The position numbers and the translations under genes were made by a program. Of a stretch of DNA of 64,000 bases, positions 19,099 to 27,564 are shown piece by piece (positions within the stretch are counted from its first letter, which is position 1; every line of letters begins with the position of its first letter). This stretch comes from Bacteroidetes bacterium UBA2475 (GTDB taxonomy: Bacteria; Bacteroidota; Bacteroidia; B-17B0; Aurantibacillaceae), in assembly GCA_002342065.1 (NCBI GenBank), contig DDPF01000012.1, forward strand, positions 62,001 through 126,000, written 5' to 3'. The notes below the pieces were generated by a model, which saw only the letters and a list, made by a program, of their open reading frames with translations, was not told the origin of the DNA and did not search any database.

Positions 19099-20097
19099 AT
19101 GCACGCAGGTAAAAGATTCACTTTAAAACAAGTCATTTACTGGACAAGAAGAGACATCTACTTTTTCTTTGAATACTCGAGCATTGTTACTGCGTTACAT
19201 TATTTTCTCGGAGTTCGATGGTTAATACTTCCATGGGTAGCTATTGGACTTGTGGGCACAGCTGCTGCTTTTTTAATTGGTTTTAAGAACACACAAACTT
19301 ATGCAAGGTTGTGGGAAGCAAGACAAATATGGGGAGGAATAGTTAACAGTAGCAGAACCTGGGGGATCTTAGTCAGAGATATGGTTCACGCTGATAAAAA
19401 CGAGATTCGCGAAATAATTTACAGACACATCGCATGGCTCACTGCTCTGCGTTTTCAATTACGTGAGTATAGGGTTTGGGAAACAACGAAAATAAAAAGT
19501 AATGTAGAATTCGCAAGATTTTTTAGCGTACCCGAATATGAAACTAAAATGGAGGATGAACTAAAAAAATATTTATCGCCTTCTGATCTTGAATATATTC
19601 TCACCAAAAAAAATAAAGCAGCGCAGATCATAGCAATGCAATCTGCACATTTAAAAAAATTAAAAGCCGAAGGAAAACTATCTGAATTTGATTTTATTGA
19701 ATTAGAAAGATTACTGGCTTCTTTATATGATGATCAGGGAAGATCAGAACGTATTAAAAATTTTCCTTATCCAAGACAATTTGCAACTATCAACCAAATG
19801 TTTGTTAGACTTTTTATTGCTATCTTACCTTTAGGTATAATTCAGGAATTTGGCAAACTCACCGAGGGCCCTGAAGATCTTTTTATATGGGCAACTGTGC
19901 CTTGTTCTGTTATTGTAGCTTTTGTTTTTCATTTGATGGAACGTATTGGTGAAGCTACTGAAAATCCCTTTGAAGGTGGTGCAAACGATGTTCCTATTTC
20001 AGCCATCGCACGTTCTATTGAAATAGATCTGCGCGACATGCTGGATGAAAAAGATCTACCAAAACCCTTAACACCTGTAAACGATATATTATTATAA
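19099..20097 (+). CDS. Bestrophin-family anion channel (1)
   Basis: This 332-residue membrane protein of the bestrophin/RFP-TM family forms pentameric anion channels in the inner membrane. The sequence shows early hydrophobic helices (about 28-68), the family signature GFKNTQTYARLWEARQIWGG near 70-89, two later helices near 240-280, and the acidic C-terminal segment ENPFEGGANDVP, equivalent to the bestrophin calcium-clasp region. The next gene, a beta-carbonic anhydrase, begins 1 base after its stop. Algal bestrophins conduct bicarbonate, so transport of bicarbonate coupled to the anhydrase is a reasonable inference here. A second bestrophin lies at 24485-25360. Confidence 0.88.
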   Translation: MHAGKRFTLKQVIYWTRRDIYFFFEYSSIVTALHYFLGVRWLILPWVAIGLVGTAAAFLIGFKNTQTYARLWEARQIWGGIVNSSRTWGILVRDMVHADKNEIREIIYRHIAWLTALRFQLREYRVWETTKIKSNVEFARFFSVPEYETKMEDELKKYLSPSDLEYILTKKNKAAQIIAMQSAHLKKLKAEGKLSEFDFIELERLLASLYDDQGRSERIKNFPYPRQFATINQMFVRLFIAILPLGIIQEFGKLTEGPEDLFIWATVPCSVIVAFVFHLMERIGEATENPFEGGANDVPISAIARSIEIDLRDMLDEKDLPKPLTPVNDILL

Positions 20098-20098
20098 A

Positions 20099-20734
20099 AT
20101 GGATATAAACGAGATCTTCAAGAACAACCAAAACTGGGTTGCAGGTAAATTATCAAAGGATAAAGATTATTTTGAGAATCTATCTAAAGGACAAAGTCCT
20201 TCTATGTTATATATTGGTTGTTCGGATAGCAGAGTAACTGCCGAAGAAATGATGGGCGTTAATCCCGGCGAAGTTTTTGTGCACCGCAATATTGCTAATC
20301 TGGTAAATAACGTTGACCTTAATGTAATGTCAGTAATTAATTATGGCGTACGACATTTAAAAGTAAAACACGTTGTTGTTTGCGGTCATTATTATTGTGG
20401 CGGTGTAAAAGCTGCTATGCAGGCGCAGGACCTGGGAATACTTAATCCATGGCTGCGTGGCATACGTGATGTTTACCGTTTACATAAAGATGAATTAAAT
20501 AATATTAGTAACGAGGATGACCGTTATAACCGTCTTATTGAATTGAATGTGCAGGAACAATGCATCAATATTATTAAAACGGCGGCTGTGCAACAAGCTT
20601 ATTACGAAAGAGGTTTGTTGGTTCACGGCTGGATCTTTGATGTAAAGACCGGTAAATTGAAAGATTTAAATATTAACTTTGATAAGGTCTTAAAGAACAT
20701 CATTGAGATCTACGACCTAAATCAGAGATCTTAA
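20099..20734 (+). CDS. can: Beta-class carbonic anhydrase
   Basis: This 211-residue zinc enzyme interconverts CO2 and bicarbonate in the cytoplasm. The beta-class zinc ligands and catalytic dyad are present: CSDSR (Cys and Asp/Arg, about residue 41-45) and VCGHYYCGG (His and Cys, near 98-104). HRNIANLV near residue 63 is also conserved. Coding begins 1 base after the bestrophin stop and ends 17 bases before purE, so bestrophin, anhydrase and purE probably form one operon. This links inorganic-carbon handling to carboxylation in purine synthesis. The identification is firm; the coupling is inferred. Confidence 0.95.
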   Translation: MDINEIFKNNQNWVAGKLSKDKDYFENLSKGQSPSMLYIGCSDSRVTAEEMMGVNPGEVFVHRNIANLVNNVDLNVMSVINYGVRHLKVKHVVVCGHYYCGGVKAAMQAQDLGILNPWLRGIRDVYRLHKDELNNISNEDDRYNRLIELNVQEQCINIIKTAAVQQAYYERGLLVHGWIFDVKTGKLKDLNINFDKVLKNIIEIYDLNQRS

Positions 20735-20750
20735 ATTAAATTTAGAAAAT

Positions 20751-21257
20751 ATGATTAAAGTAGGAATTATAATGGGAAGCAAAAGCGACTTGCCAACCAT
20801 GCAGGCCGCCGCAGATATTTTAAAAGAATTTGAAATTGAATTTGAAATAGACATCGTTTCTGCACACCGCACTCCCGAAAAAATGTTTGAATATGCAAAA
20901 ACTGCGCATACAAGAGGTATACAGGTAATTATTGCAGGTGCCGGTGGTGCCGCGCATTTGCCGGGCATGGTAGCTTCGTTATCTCCCTTACCGGTAATTG
21001 GCGTGCCTGTAAAAAGCAGCAACAGCATTGATGGTTGGGACAGTTTATTAAGCATTGTTCAAATGCCAAACGGTGTTCCCGTTGCAACAGTGGCCGTTAA
21101 CGCTTCACAAAATGCAGGTATTCTTGCCGCACAAATTTTAGGAGCATCCGATAAAAATATTCTTCAAAAAATGATCGCTTTTAAACAATCACTTAAAGAA
21201 AAAGTGATAAAAGCAAGTGATGATATGAAAAGCACCAGTCCTAAAAAATATTTATAA
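20751..21257 (+). CDS. purE: N5-carboxyaminoimidazole ribonucleotide mutase
   Basis: This 168-residue class I PurE converts N5-CAIR to CAIR in de novo purine synthesis. It has the N-terminal GIIMGSKSDLPTM signature (about 4-16), the SAHRTP motif near 38-43, and the AGAGGAAHLPGMVA segment near 64-77 that forms the active-site loop. PurK, which makes N5-CAIR from AIR, ATP and bicarbonate, is not in the window. Being next to carbonic anhydrase is suggestive, because the PurK step consumes bicarbonate. Three small genes follow closely (11-base gap). Confidence 0.95.
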   Translation: MIKVGIIMGSKSDLPTMQAAADILKEFEIEFEIDIVSAHRTPEKMFEYAKTAHTRGIQVIIAGAGGAAHLPGMVASLSPLPVIGVPVKSSNSIDGWDSLLSIVQMPNGVPVATVAVNASQNAGILAAQILGASDKNILQKMIAFKQSLKEKVIKASDDMKSTSPKKYL

Positions 21258-21267
21258 AGTTTGTAAT

Positions 21268-21486
21268 ATGAAAAAGTTATTTCTTTTCTCTCTACCGTTT
21301 ATTTTCCTTTGCAGCTGTAAAAAAGAATACAAATGTCATTGTACCTCTCAAGAACGTAGAGGCTTTGTTAGTCATATGGATTACAATTATAAAGAAAAAA
21401 AGAAAGAAACAGCGTACGCAAAGTGTGTTCAACAATATGAGGAAAGCGGATTAGCGGGATCGAATGCAAATTGCGAAATACTATAA
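21268..21486 (+). CDS. Small putative lipoprotein
   Basis: This 72-residue protein starts MKKLFLFSLPFIFLCSCKK, a signal sequence with a lipobox ending at the first or second Cys of LCSC. The mature part is small and Cys-rich (CHC and two more), with a Lys/Glu-rich central stretch. I recognise no family. The stop codon overlaps the ATG of the following dciA-like gene by one base (TAATG), so the two are translationally linked. It is probably anchored in the envelope; its function is unknown. Confidence 0.7.
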   Translation: MKKLFLFSLPFIFLCSCKKEYKCHCTSQERRGFVSHMDYNYKEKKKETAYAKCVQQYEESGLAGSNANCEIL

Positions 21487-21779
21487 TGGCAAAAAAAAAT
21501 AATCTCATAAAATTGGGTGATGCCATCAACCAATTATTTAAACAGGAAAAACTAGATGTAAAGATCTCGCAATTTACTGTAAAGAATGGTTGGAAAGATA
21601 TTGTAGGAGAAGTGATAGCCAAAAGCACAACAGAAATTTTTTTTAACGATAAAATAATTTTTATCGGTTTAAATTCTGCCGCACTTAAACACGAACTCTC
21701 TTTCAGAAAAGAAGAACTCATTGCCAACATCAATAAATTTTGTGGTTATAAATTGGTCGAACAGATCGTAATACGTTAA
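21486..21779 (+). CDS. DUF721/DciA-like protein
   Basis: This 97-residue basic protein has the DUF721 pattern: an N-terminal helix (LGDAINQLFKQ), then NGWKDIVGEVIAKSTTEIFF, then a strand-rich section and a LSFRKEELIANIN helix. Members of this family include DciA, the bacterial loader or regulator of replicative helicase DnaB. The start at 21486 gives the usual MAKKNN N-terminus and a TAATG overlap with the upstream lipoprotein; an ATG at 21471 would add five residues. It lies one base before the M28 peptidase gene. Its replication role here is inferred from the family. Confidence 0.8.
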   Translation: MAKKNNLIKLGDAINQLFKQEKLDVKISQFTVKNGWKDIVGEVIAKSTTEIFFNDKIIFIGLNSAALKHELSFRKEELIANINKFCGYKLVEQIVIR

Positions 21780-21780
21780 C

Positions 21781-23175
21781 ATGAAAATATTTAAACTTAT
21801 CCCTATATTATTTTGTTTTGTTTCTTTTGCGCAAAATACCAGTGGTGAATCTGGTCGAACCAAAGATTCAATTGCATTAAAAAAGATCTACGATTATTAT
21901 TTAACCAAAAGCAAATGCTATTCTAATTTAGAATACCTCGCAACAAAAATTGGCGGGCGTTTAAGTGGCAGTCCACAAGCTGCGCAAGCCGTTATTTGGG
22001 CAAAAAAAGCCATGTACGAAGCTGGTGCCGATACTGTAATTTTACAACCCTGCATGGTACCACATTGGGTTCGTGGTAAAAAAGAAAAATGTAATTTATC
22101 TTCTGCAAAATTAAAAATAAACAAACCTTTAAATTGTGTGGCACTTGGCAACTGTGTAGGCACAGGTCCTACAGGTGTTAATGCGCAGGTAATTGAAGTG
22201 AAGAGTTTTGAAGAATTAGAAGATCTTGGATCTGTAAACATAAAAGGAAAAATAGTTTTTTACAATGTATTCTTCGATCAAACACACGTGCGCACAGGCA
22301 CTGCTTATGGCGAAACGGTTAAGTTCCGTGGTAGAGGTGCAAGTTATGCTGCAAAATACGGTGCTGTTGGTTCAATTGTACGAAGCATGACCTCTGTTGC
22401 AGATGACGAACCGCACACCGGTAATATGAATTACGATACAACTTTAAGTAAAATAAAAATTCCAACATTAGCCATCAGTTATAAAGCAGCAGATCTTTTA
22501 AGCGAATCATTAAAAAAAGATAACGAACTAAAAGTTTATATCGAAACACATTGCCAAACTTTACCTGACGAACCATCTTTTAATGTGGTTGGGCAAATTA
22601 CAGGTTCTGAAAAACCAAACGAATTTATTATTGCCGGTGGCCATTTAGATAGTTGGGATAACGGGCAAGGCGCGCATGATGACGGTACAGGAATTGTACA
22701 AAGCATAGAAGTTTTAGCAGTTTATAAATTACTTGGCACAAAACCAAAACATAGTATAAGGGCAGTTGCTTTTATGAATGAAGAAAATGGTTTAATGGGC
22801 GGAGAAGCTTATGCTAAATTTGCTAAAGAAAAAAATGAAAAACATATTTCTGCTTTAGAGACTGATGCAGGAGGTTATACACCACGCGGTTTTGGGGTGG
22901 ATACTTCTTATGGATTATACAATTTAGTTGCAAAATGGAAAACATTATTTACGCCATATTATGTTGAGCGTATTGAAAAAGGTGGCGGCGGAGCTGATCT
23001 TATTGCCTTAAAAAAACTAGGTGTTCCCTGTATAGGTTTTGAACCTGATACGCAGCGTTATTTCGATATTCATCACACGGCAGCTGATACATTTGATAAA
23101 GTCAACAAACGCGAGCTGGAACTAGGCTCTGCGGCTATTGGCGCCCTACTCTATTTGTTGGATAAATACCAGTAA
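21781..23175 (+). CDS. Secreted M28-family zinc metallopeptidase
   Basis: This 464-residue peptidase is predicted to be exported (signal peptide MKIFKLIPILFCFVSFAQ). It has a PA-type insertion in the middle (about 130-260) and an M28 catalytic domain at about 280-464. The zinc and catalytic pattern is visible: AGGHLDSWD (His near 288), AHDDGTG (Asp near 300), NEENGLMGG (Glu pair near 334), ETDAGG, and FDIHHTAADTFD (His near 430). It resembles plasma glutamate carboxypeptidase (CPQ)-type aminopeptidases or carboxypeptidases. It is the last gene of the purE-containing run and has no T9SS CTD, so it probably acts in the periplasm. Specificity is unknown. Confidence 0.9.
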   Translation: MKIFKLIPILFCFVSFAQNTSGESGRTKDSIALKKIYDYYLTKSKCYSNLEYLATKIGGRLSGSPQAAQAVIWAKKAMYEAGADTVILQPCMVPHWVRGKKEKCNLSSAKLKINKPLNCVALGNCVGTGPTGVNAQVIEVKSFEELEDLGSVNIKGKIVFYNVFFDQTHVRTGTAYGETVKFRGRGASYAAKYGAVGSIVRSMTSVADDEPHTGNMNYDTTLSKIKIPTLAISYKAADLLSESLKKDNELKVYIETHCQTLPDEPSFNVVGQITGSEKPNEFIIAGGHLDSWDNGQGAHDDGTGIVQSIEVLAVYKLLGTKPKHSIRAVAFMNEENGLMGGEAYAKFAKEKNEKHISALETDAGGYTPRGFGVDTSYGLYNLVAKWKTLFTPYYVERIEKGGGGADLIALKKLGVPCIGFEPDTQRYFDIHHTAADTFDKVNKRELELGSAAIGALLYLLDKYQ

Positions 23176-23215
23176 ATAGCTCTTGTTTTCTTCAAAAAAA
23201 TTGGCCTAAATTTCT

Positions 23216-23223
23216 TATATTTG
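23216..23223 (+). promoter_or_regulatory. Candidate -7 box for rocD
   Basis: TATATTTG fits TAnnTTTG exactly and lies 17 bases before the rocD start. A matching -33 element at the usual distance is not evident. Confidence 0.5.
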
Positions 23224-23240
23224 TATATAAATCTACTATC

Positions 23241-24470
23241 ATGATCGAGACTATGACAAAAAGCGCTGAATTAATTGAGCTTGAAGAAAATTTCGGAGCA
23301 CATAATTATCATCCTATTCCTGTTGTGCTTGAAAGAGGCGAAGGCGTTTTTGTTTGGGACGTTGAAGGAAAAAAATATTTCGATTTTTTAGCTGCATATT
23401 CTGCCGTTAATCAAGGGCATTGTCACCCACGTATTATTAAAGCTTTAACTACACAAGCACAAAAATTAACTTTATGCTCACGCGCATTTTATAATTCGCT
23501 TTTAGGCGAATACGAAAAATTTATTACCGATTATTTTGGTTACGATAAAGTATTACCAATGAACACAGGTGTTGAAGGTAATGAGACCGCTATGAAATTA
23601 GCGCGTCGTTGGGCTTACGAAGTAAAAGGCGTTGAAAAAAATAAAGCAAAATTAGTATTTGCAAAAGGTAATTTTATGGGTCGCACGTTAGGCGCAATTT
23701 CTGCAAGTAACGATCCTAGTAGTTATGAAGGCTTTGGTCCTTTTATGCCAGGTTACGAGTTAGTAGAGTATAATGATCTTAAAACATTAGAAAATGCTAT
23801 CAAAGACCCAAACACGGCGGCTTTTATGGTTGAGCCTATTCAAGGTGAAGCAGGCGTAATTGTTCCTGATAATGGTTACTTAAAAGGTGTTAGAGATCTT
23901 TGTACAAAGTATAACGTTTTGTTCATTGCCGACGAAGTACAAACAGGTTTAGCAAGAACAGGAAAAATGTTAGCCTGCGATCACGAGGGTGTAAAACCAG
24001 ATATCTTGGTTTTAGGAAAAGCTTTAAGTGGTGGCGTTTTACCAGTTAGCGCGATATTAGCTTCAAACGAAGTGATGTTAACCATTAAGCCGGGCGAACA
24101 TGGCAGTACTTATGGTGGTAATCCTTTAGCCTGTGCAGTAGCTATGGAAGCTTTAAAAGTTTTAAAAGACGAGAAGCTTGCAGAAAATGCAGAAAAACTT
24201 GGAATTATATTCCGCGACGAAATGAATAAACTAAAAGCAGAAACTGATCTTATTACAACTGTTAGAGGTAAAGGATTATTTAACGCTATTGTTATAAAAG
24301 AAAAAAATGGTAAAACTGCCTGGGAAGTTTGTTTAAAATTTGCCGAACATGGCTTATTAGCAAAACCTACGCACGGCGACATAATCCGTTTTGCGCCACC
24401 ATTGGTTATTACAAAAGAACAATTGATGGAGTGTGTTGCTATTATCAGAAAAGTAATTTTGAATTTTTAA
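23241..24470 (+). CDS. rocD: Ornithine--oxo-acid transaminase
   Basis: This 409-residue PLP-dependent class III aminotransferase converts ornithine and 2-oxoglutarate to glutamate-5-semialdehyde and glutamate in arginine and ornithine breakdown. Supporting features are the family N-terminus (AHNYHPIPVVLERGEGVFVWD), MNTGVEGNETAMKLAR for cofactor phosphate binding near 111-126, and the PLP-contact segment ADEVQTGLARTGK near 232-244. The Schiff-base lysine lies in VLGKALSGGVLP near 257. The length matches OAT enzymes. The first ATG (METMTK region) is preceded by an exact -7 box. A bestrophin gene starts 15 bases later. Confidence 0.93.
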   Translation: MIETMTKSAELIELEENFGAHNYHPIPVVLERGEGVFVWDVEGKKYFDFLAAYSAVNQGHCHPRIIKALTTQAQKLTLCSRAFYNSLLGEYEKFITDYFGYDKVLPMNTGVEGNETAMKLARRWAYEVKGVEKNKAKLVFAKGNFMGRTLGAISASNDPSSYEGFGPFMPGYELVEYNDLKTLENAIKDPNTAAFMVEPIQGEAGVIVPDNGYLKGVRDLCTKYNVLFIADEVQTGLARTGKMLACDHEGVKPDILVLGKALSGGVLPVSAILASNEVMLTIKPGEHGSTYGGNPLACAVAMEALKVLKDEKLAENAEKLGIIFRDEMNKLKAETDLITTVRGKGLFNAIVIKEKNGKTAWEVCLKFAEHGLLAKPTHGDIIRFAPPLVITKEQLMECVAIIRKVILNF

Positions 24471-24484
24471 GCCATTAAATTTAG

Positions 24485-25360
24485 ATGGTAACATACAATC
24501 CAAAAGACTGGCTTAAGCTCATCCTGATCTTCCATAAATCTGATACTTTCCGTATCCTTCTTCCTGCATTATTAATTATTGGTGTTGTTACTGGCATTAT
24601 AAGTTATGTTGAGCAAAATCACTTCCACGAATTTTTACCGGGCAACTTAACTATATTTCACCAGATCGCGGGTTTTATTATTTCATTGGTTTTAGTGTTC
24701 AGAATTAATTCTGCTTACGACCGCTGGTGGGAAGGCAGAAAACTTTGGGGTTCGTTATTGAACAACTCAAGAAATCTTTGTATTAAATTACATGCATTAA
24801 TTCCAATTGGCGACCTTGAAACAAGAAGACAAATTCATAGTCTGGTAAGTAATTATGCCTTCGCTGTTAAAGATCATTTACGTGGCAATAAAGGTTATTT
24901 TGAAATTGAATTTAGCGACGAATTAAAAAAAGAGAATTTCGATAACGCCGCTCATAAACCAAATTACATTGCTAAGCAATTAACTTCTTACATCCTTAAC
25001 ATTTGTAAAAAAAATCCTCAAACACAAAATGATTATCTTATTGTAAGCGAAAATTTAGATGATATGACAGAGATCTGCGGTGCATGCGAACGCATCAAAA
25101 GCACTCCTATTCCATATTCATACAGCATCTTTATTAAAAAAATAGTTTTTATTTACATCATCACCATGCCAATTTCTTTTGGTTTAACTACCGGCTATTG
25201 GTCTATACCAATCGTTATGATCATGTTCTATGCATTTGCTTCTTTAGAATTAATAAGTGAAGAAATTGAAGATCCTTTTGGCACTGATGATAATGATCTG
25301 CCTTTGGATGACATCTCTGAAAAAATAAAAGCTAACACTAAAGAAATACTACTACATTGA
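24485..25360 (+). CDS. Bestrophin-family anion channel (2)
   Basis: This 291-residue bestrophin/RFP-TM protein belongs to a subfamily different from the one at 19099. It has two N-terminal helices (about 22-42 and 57-77), the signature FRINSAYDRWWEGRKLWGSL near 75-94, two C-terminal helices near 219-260, and the acidic clasp-like segment EIEDPFGTDDNDLP near 260-275. It is predicted to be a pentameric inner-membrane anion channel. It lies between rocD and an RNA methyltransferase gene and overlaps the latter by 4 bases. Whether it conducts chloride or bicarbonate cannot be told from sequence. Confidence 0.85.
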   Translation: MVTYNPKDWLKLILIFHKSDTFRILLPALLIIGVVTGIISYVEQNHFHEFLPGNLTIFHQIAGFIISLVLVFRINSAYDRWWEGRKLWGSLLNNSRNLCIKLHALIPIGDLETRRQIHSLVSNYAFAVKDHLRGNKGYFEIEFSDELKKENFDNAAHKPNYIAKQLTSYILNICKKNPQTQNDYLIVSENLDDMTEICGACERIKSTPIPYSYSIFIKKIVFIYIITMPISFGLTTGYWSIPIVMIMFYAFASLELISEEIEDPFGTDDNDLPLDDISEKIKANTKEILLH

Positions 25361-26559
25361 ATCAATTAAAATACGATTTTTCGCACACCGGTGATTTTGA
25401 AATGAAGGTTACCACCTTTTTTGGCCTTGAAGAAATTCTTGCTAAAGAATTATTACATCTTGGCGGTAAAGAGATAACCGAATTTAAGCGCGGTGTTTCT
25501 GTAGTTGGCGATATGGGATTTTTATACAAAGCCAATCTATGTTTACATACCGCTTTAAAAATTGTGATCCCTATTACAAAATTTGAAGCCAACGACGAAA
25601 ACGAATTTTACGACAACATCAAAAAAATAGAATGGGAAAATTTTATTTCTGTCACCGATAGTATCATGATAGAAAGTGTTCTTAATTCTGAACTCTTTAC
25701 TCACTCTTTATTCGCTTGTCAAAAAGCAAAAGATGCTATTGTAGATCGTTTTCGCGAGAAGACCGGGAGCAGACCTGATGTAGATCTTATTAAACCGGCT
25801 TTTAAATTGTACATACACATTTATAATAACGAGGTGACGTTGAATTTGGATAGCAGTGGCGATCCTTTATACAAACGCGGTTACAGATCAGATATTAACG
25901 AAGCGCCGATGAAAGAAGTTTTAGCCGCAGGCCTTGTGAAACTAAGTGGATGGGAAAGACATTTAGAATTGATTGATGGTATGTGCGGTGCAGGAACAAT
26001 TGCCATTGAAGCGGCACTTTGGGCAAATAATATTCCGCCGGGCTATTACCGTTCTGATTTTACTTTTATGCGCTGGCGCAATTATGATGAGAAATTATAC
26101 GACACCATTTACGAAAGCAGCATTAATAAAATTAAAAATGCAGAAGTAAATATTATTGCCAACGATATTGATGAACCAACTGTAAAAAAAGCAATTACTA
26201 ATACAAAAAATGCAAAGGTGGACGATGTTGTAACTTGTGTTAACCAATCGTTCTTTGATCTTATGCCAACACGTGGTGGCGGTGTGGTTATTTTAAATCC
26301 ACCTTACGGCGAAAGAATGGAAGTACCCGAGATAGAAAAACTGTATAAAGAAATTGGCAATAAATTAAAAAAAGATTTTCAAAATTATAATGCCTGGATA
26401 ATTACAAGTAGTCCGGAAGCCATAAAGAGCATAGGTTTACGCCCATCCAGAAAGATCCATATTTATAACGGTTCGTTAGAATGTCGTTTCTTAAAATTTG
26501 AATTATACGGTGGCAGCAAAAAAGCTGTTAAGAATCCGGAGACAATGACGAAACGATAA
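25357..26559 (+). CDS. THUMP-domain class I RNA methyltransferase (RlmL/YpsC-like)
   Basis: This 400-residue SAM-dependent enzyme is predicted to methylate rRNA, by likeness to the N-terminal half of RlmL that makes m2G in 23S rRNA. The THUMP RNA-binding domain occupies about 18-165. The Rossmann methyltransferase domain carries LIDGMCGAGTIAIEAA (SAM motif I) near 207-222 and the catalytic NPPYGERM near 309-316. Translation may start at TTG 25357, overlapping the bestrophin stop by four bases, or at ATG 25402, which removes 15 residues outside the domain. The exact modified base is not determined. The C-terminal tail is basic. Confidence 0.9.
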   Translation: MNQLKYDFSHTGDFEMKVTTFFGLEEILAKELLHLGGKEITEFKRGVSVVGDMGFLYKANLCLHTALKIVIPITKFEANDENEFYDNIKKIEWENFISVTDSIMIESVLNSELFTHSLFACQKAKDAIVDRFREKTGSRPDVDLIKPAFKLYIHIYNNEVTLNLDSSGDPLYKRGYRSDINEAPMKEVLAAGLVKLSGWERHLELIDGMCGAGTIAIEAALWANNIPPGYYRSDFTFMRWRNYDEKLYDTIYESSINKIKNAEVNIIANDIDEPTVKKAITNTKNAKVDDVVTCVNQSFFDLMPTRGGGVVILNPPYGERMEVPEIEKLYKEIGNKLKKDFQNYNAWIITSSPEAIKSIGLRPSRKIHIYNGSLECRFLKFELYGGSKKAVKNPETMTKR

Positions 26560-26562
26560 TTT

Positions 26563-26750
26563 GTCAGTTCGAGCGAAGTCGAGAACAAAAAAATAAACCA
26601 CATAGACACATAGGCATAGCTGTCAATCTAAATGCCTATTTAGCTCACATAACCTCTTCGTCAAAGACGAAGAAAAACTATGTATCCTTTAAAAAATAAT
26701 TGTGTTTTAAGAATTAGAAAAATTCTATGTGCCTATCTGTTTAAATTTTA
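26563..26750. repeat. Repeat-rich convergent intergenic region
   Basis: The gap between two converging genes starts with GTCAGTTCGAGCGAAGTCGA (26563-26586), a palindromic motif with the TTCGAGCGAAG core. It then shows a hairpin CTTCGTC-AAA-GACGAAG (near 26657-26673) and an outer pair of related segments (CACATAGGCATAG near 26610 and CTATGTGCCTATCTG near 26724) that can pair. The pattern resembles dispersed intergenic repeats of Bacteroidota. A variant of the first motif recurs at 32761. It may serve as a bidirectional transcription end. Confidence 0.55.
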
Positions 26751-26753
26751 CCC

Positions 26754-27461
26754 TTAGCCTTTCACCAAAAATTTACCTTTCATTACCGGCACAACCGGAC
26801 ATTGATTTGGTGTTAAACAATATTTAATATCTCTTTCAAGATCTAATTTTGCCAAACGATTGCGATGTGATGAATTGGCTAAATATTTTACAAGATCGTG
26901 TTTTGCTAATTTATAAAGATCGATTGCTGCAAGTGTAGAATCGCAACTGGTATCAAAGCCACAATTAAAAATTAATTTATCGGCTATTGCACCTGCCAGT
27001 AAAGTATCTTCAAGATTAAATTTATTTTTCCAGCCTGCGCAAACAAATAGCACATCTTTTTTCTCCGCTTTCAAATGATCAACTACCGCATCTAAATTTA
27101 AAAAGCTGGCAATTATTATTTTATGCGCTTTTTTTGCCGCTTCAATGGCCTGGGTCCCGTTAGTAGTTGTAATAGCAATTGTTTTTCCCTTTACTTTAGA
27201 GTTCATATAGCCAAAAGGGCTGTTTCCAAGGTCAAATCCCTTAACTATCTCACCATCTCTTTCGGCCGCCACCATAAAGCCATTCTTTTGGTACTCCAGG
27301 GCTTCTTCTACTGTAGCAACGGGTATCATTTTTAGAACTCCATTATAGAACGCAGTAGTAATGGCTGATGTAGCCCTTAAAACGTCAATAACAACAGCTA
27401 CCGAATTAGGGTTATGAAAAAGTGGATAGGCCTGAGGAGTAAAACAAACTTCGATATTCAT
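26754..27461 (-). CDS. comB: 2-phosphosulfolactate phosphatase family protein
   Basis: This 235-residue member of the ComB family hydrolyses 2-phosphosulfolactate to sulfolactate in archaeal coenzyme M synthesis. The pattern is clear: VVIDVLRATSAITTAF near 22-37, AERDGEIVKGFDLGNSPF near 66-83, ITTTNGTQAIEAA near 97-109, and VCAGWKNKFNLEDTLLAGAI near 140-159. Bacteria that lack coenzyme M also carry this gene, where the role is unsettled and may be in sulfonate metabolism. It is transcribed alone, divergent from gmhA, with an exact TAAGTTTG -7 box 22 bases upstream. Confidence 0.88.
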   Translation of the reverse strand: MNIEVCFTPQAYPLFHNPNSVAVVIDVLRATSAITTAFYNGVLKMIPVATVEEALEYQKNGFMVAAERDGEIVKGFDLGNSPFGYMNSKVKGKTIAITTTNGTQAIEAAKKAHKIIIASFLNLDAVVDHLKAEKKDVLFVCAGWKNKFNLEDTLLAGAIADKLIFNCGFDTSCDSTLAAIDLYKLAKHDLVKYLANSSHRNRLAKLDLERDIKYCLTPNQCPVVPVMKGKFLVKG

Positions 27462-27483
27462 CGTTAAGACAGTATTTCTATAA

Positions 27484-27491
27484 CAAACTTA
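27484..27491 (-). promoter_or_regulatory. Candidate -7 box for comB
   Basis: TAAGTTTG on the minus strand matches TAnnTTTG exactly and lies 22 bases upstream of the comB ATG in the divergent region with gmhA. A properly spaced TTTG is not obvious. Confidence 0.5.
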
Positions 27492-27564
27492 ATACTTTAA
27501 AATCACAATTAAAAAATTACTCTTAATTAACCCAAATAGCCGTAAAAAAACATAAATTTAGGGC

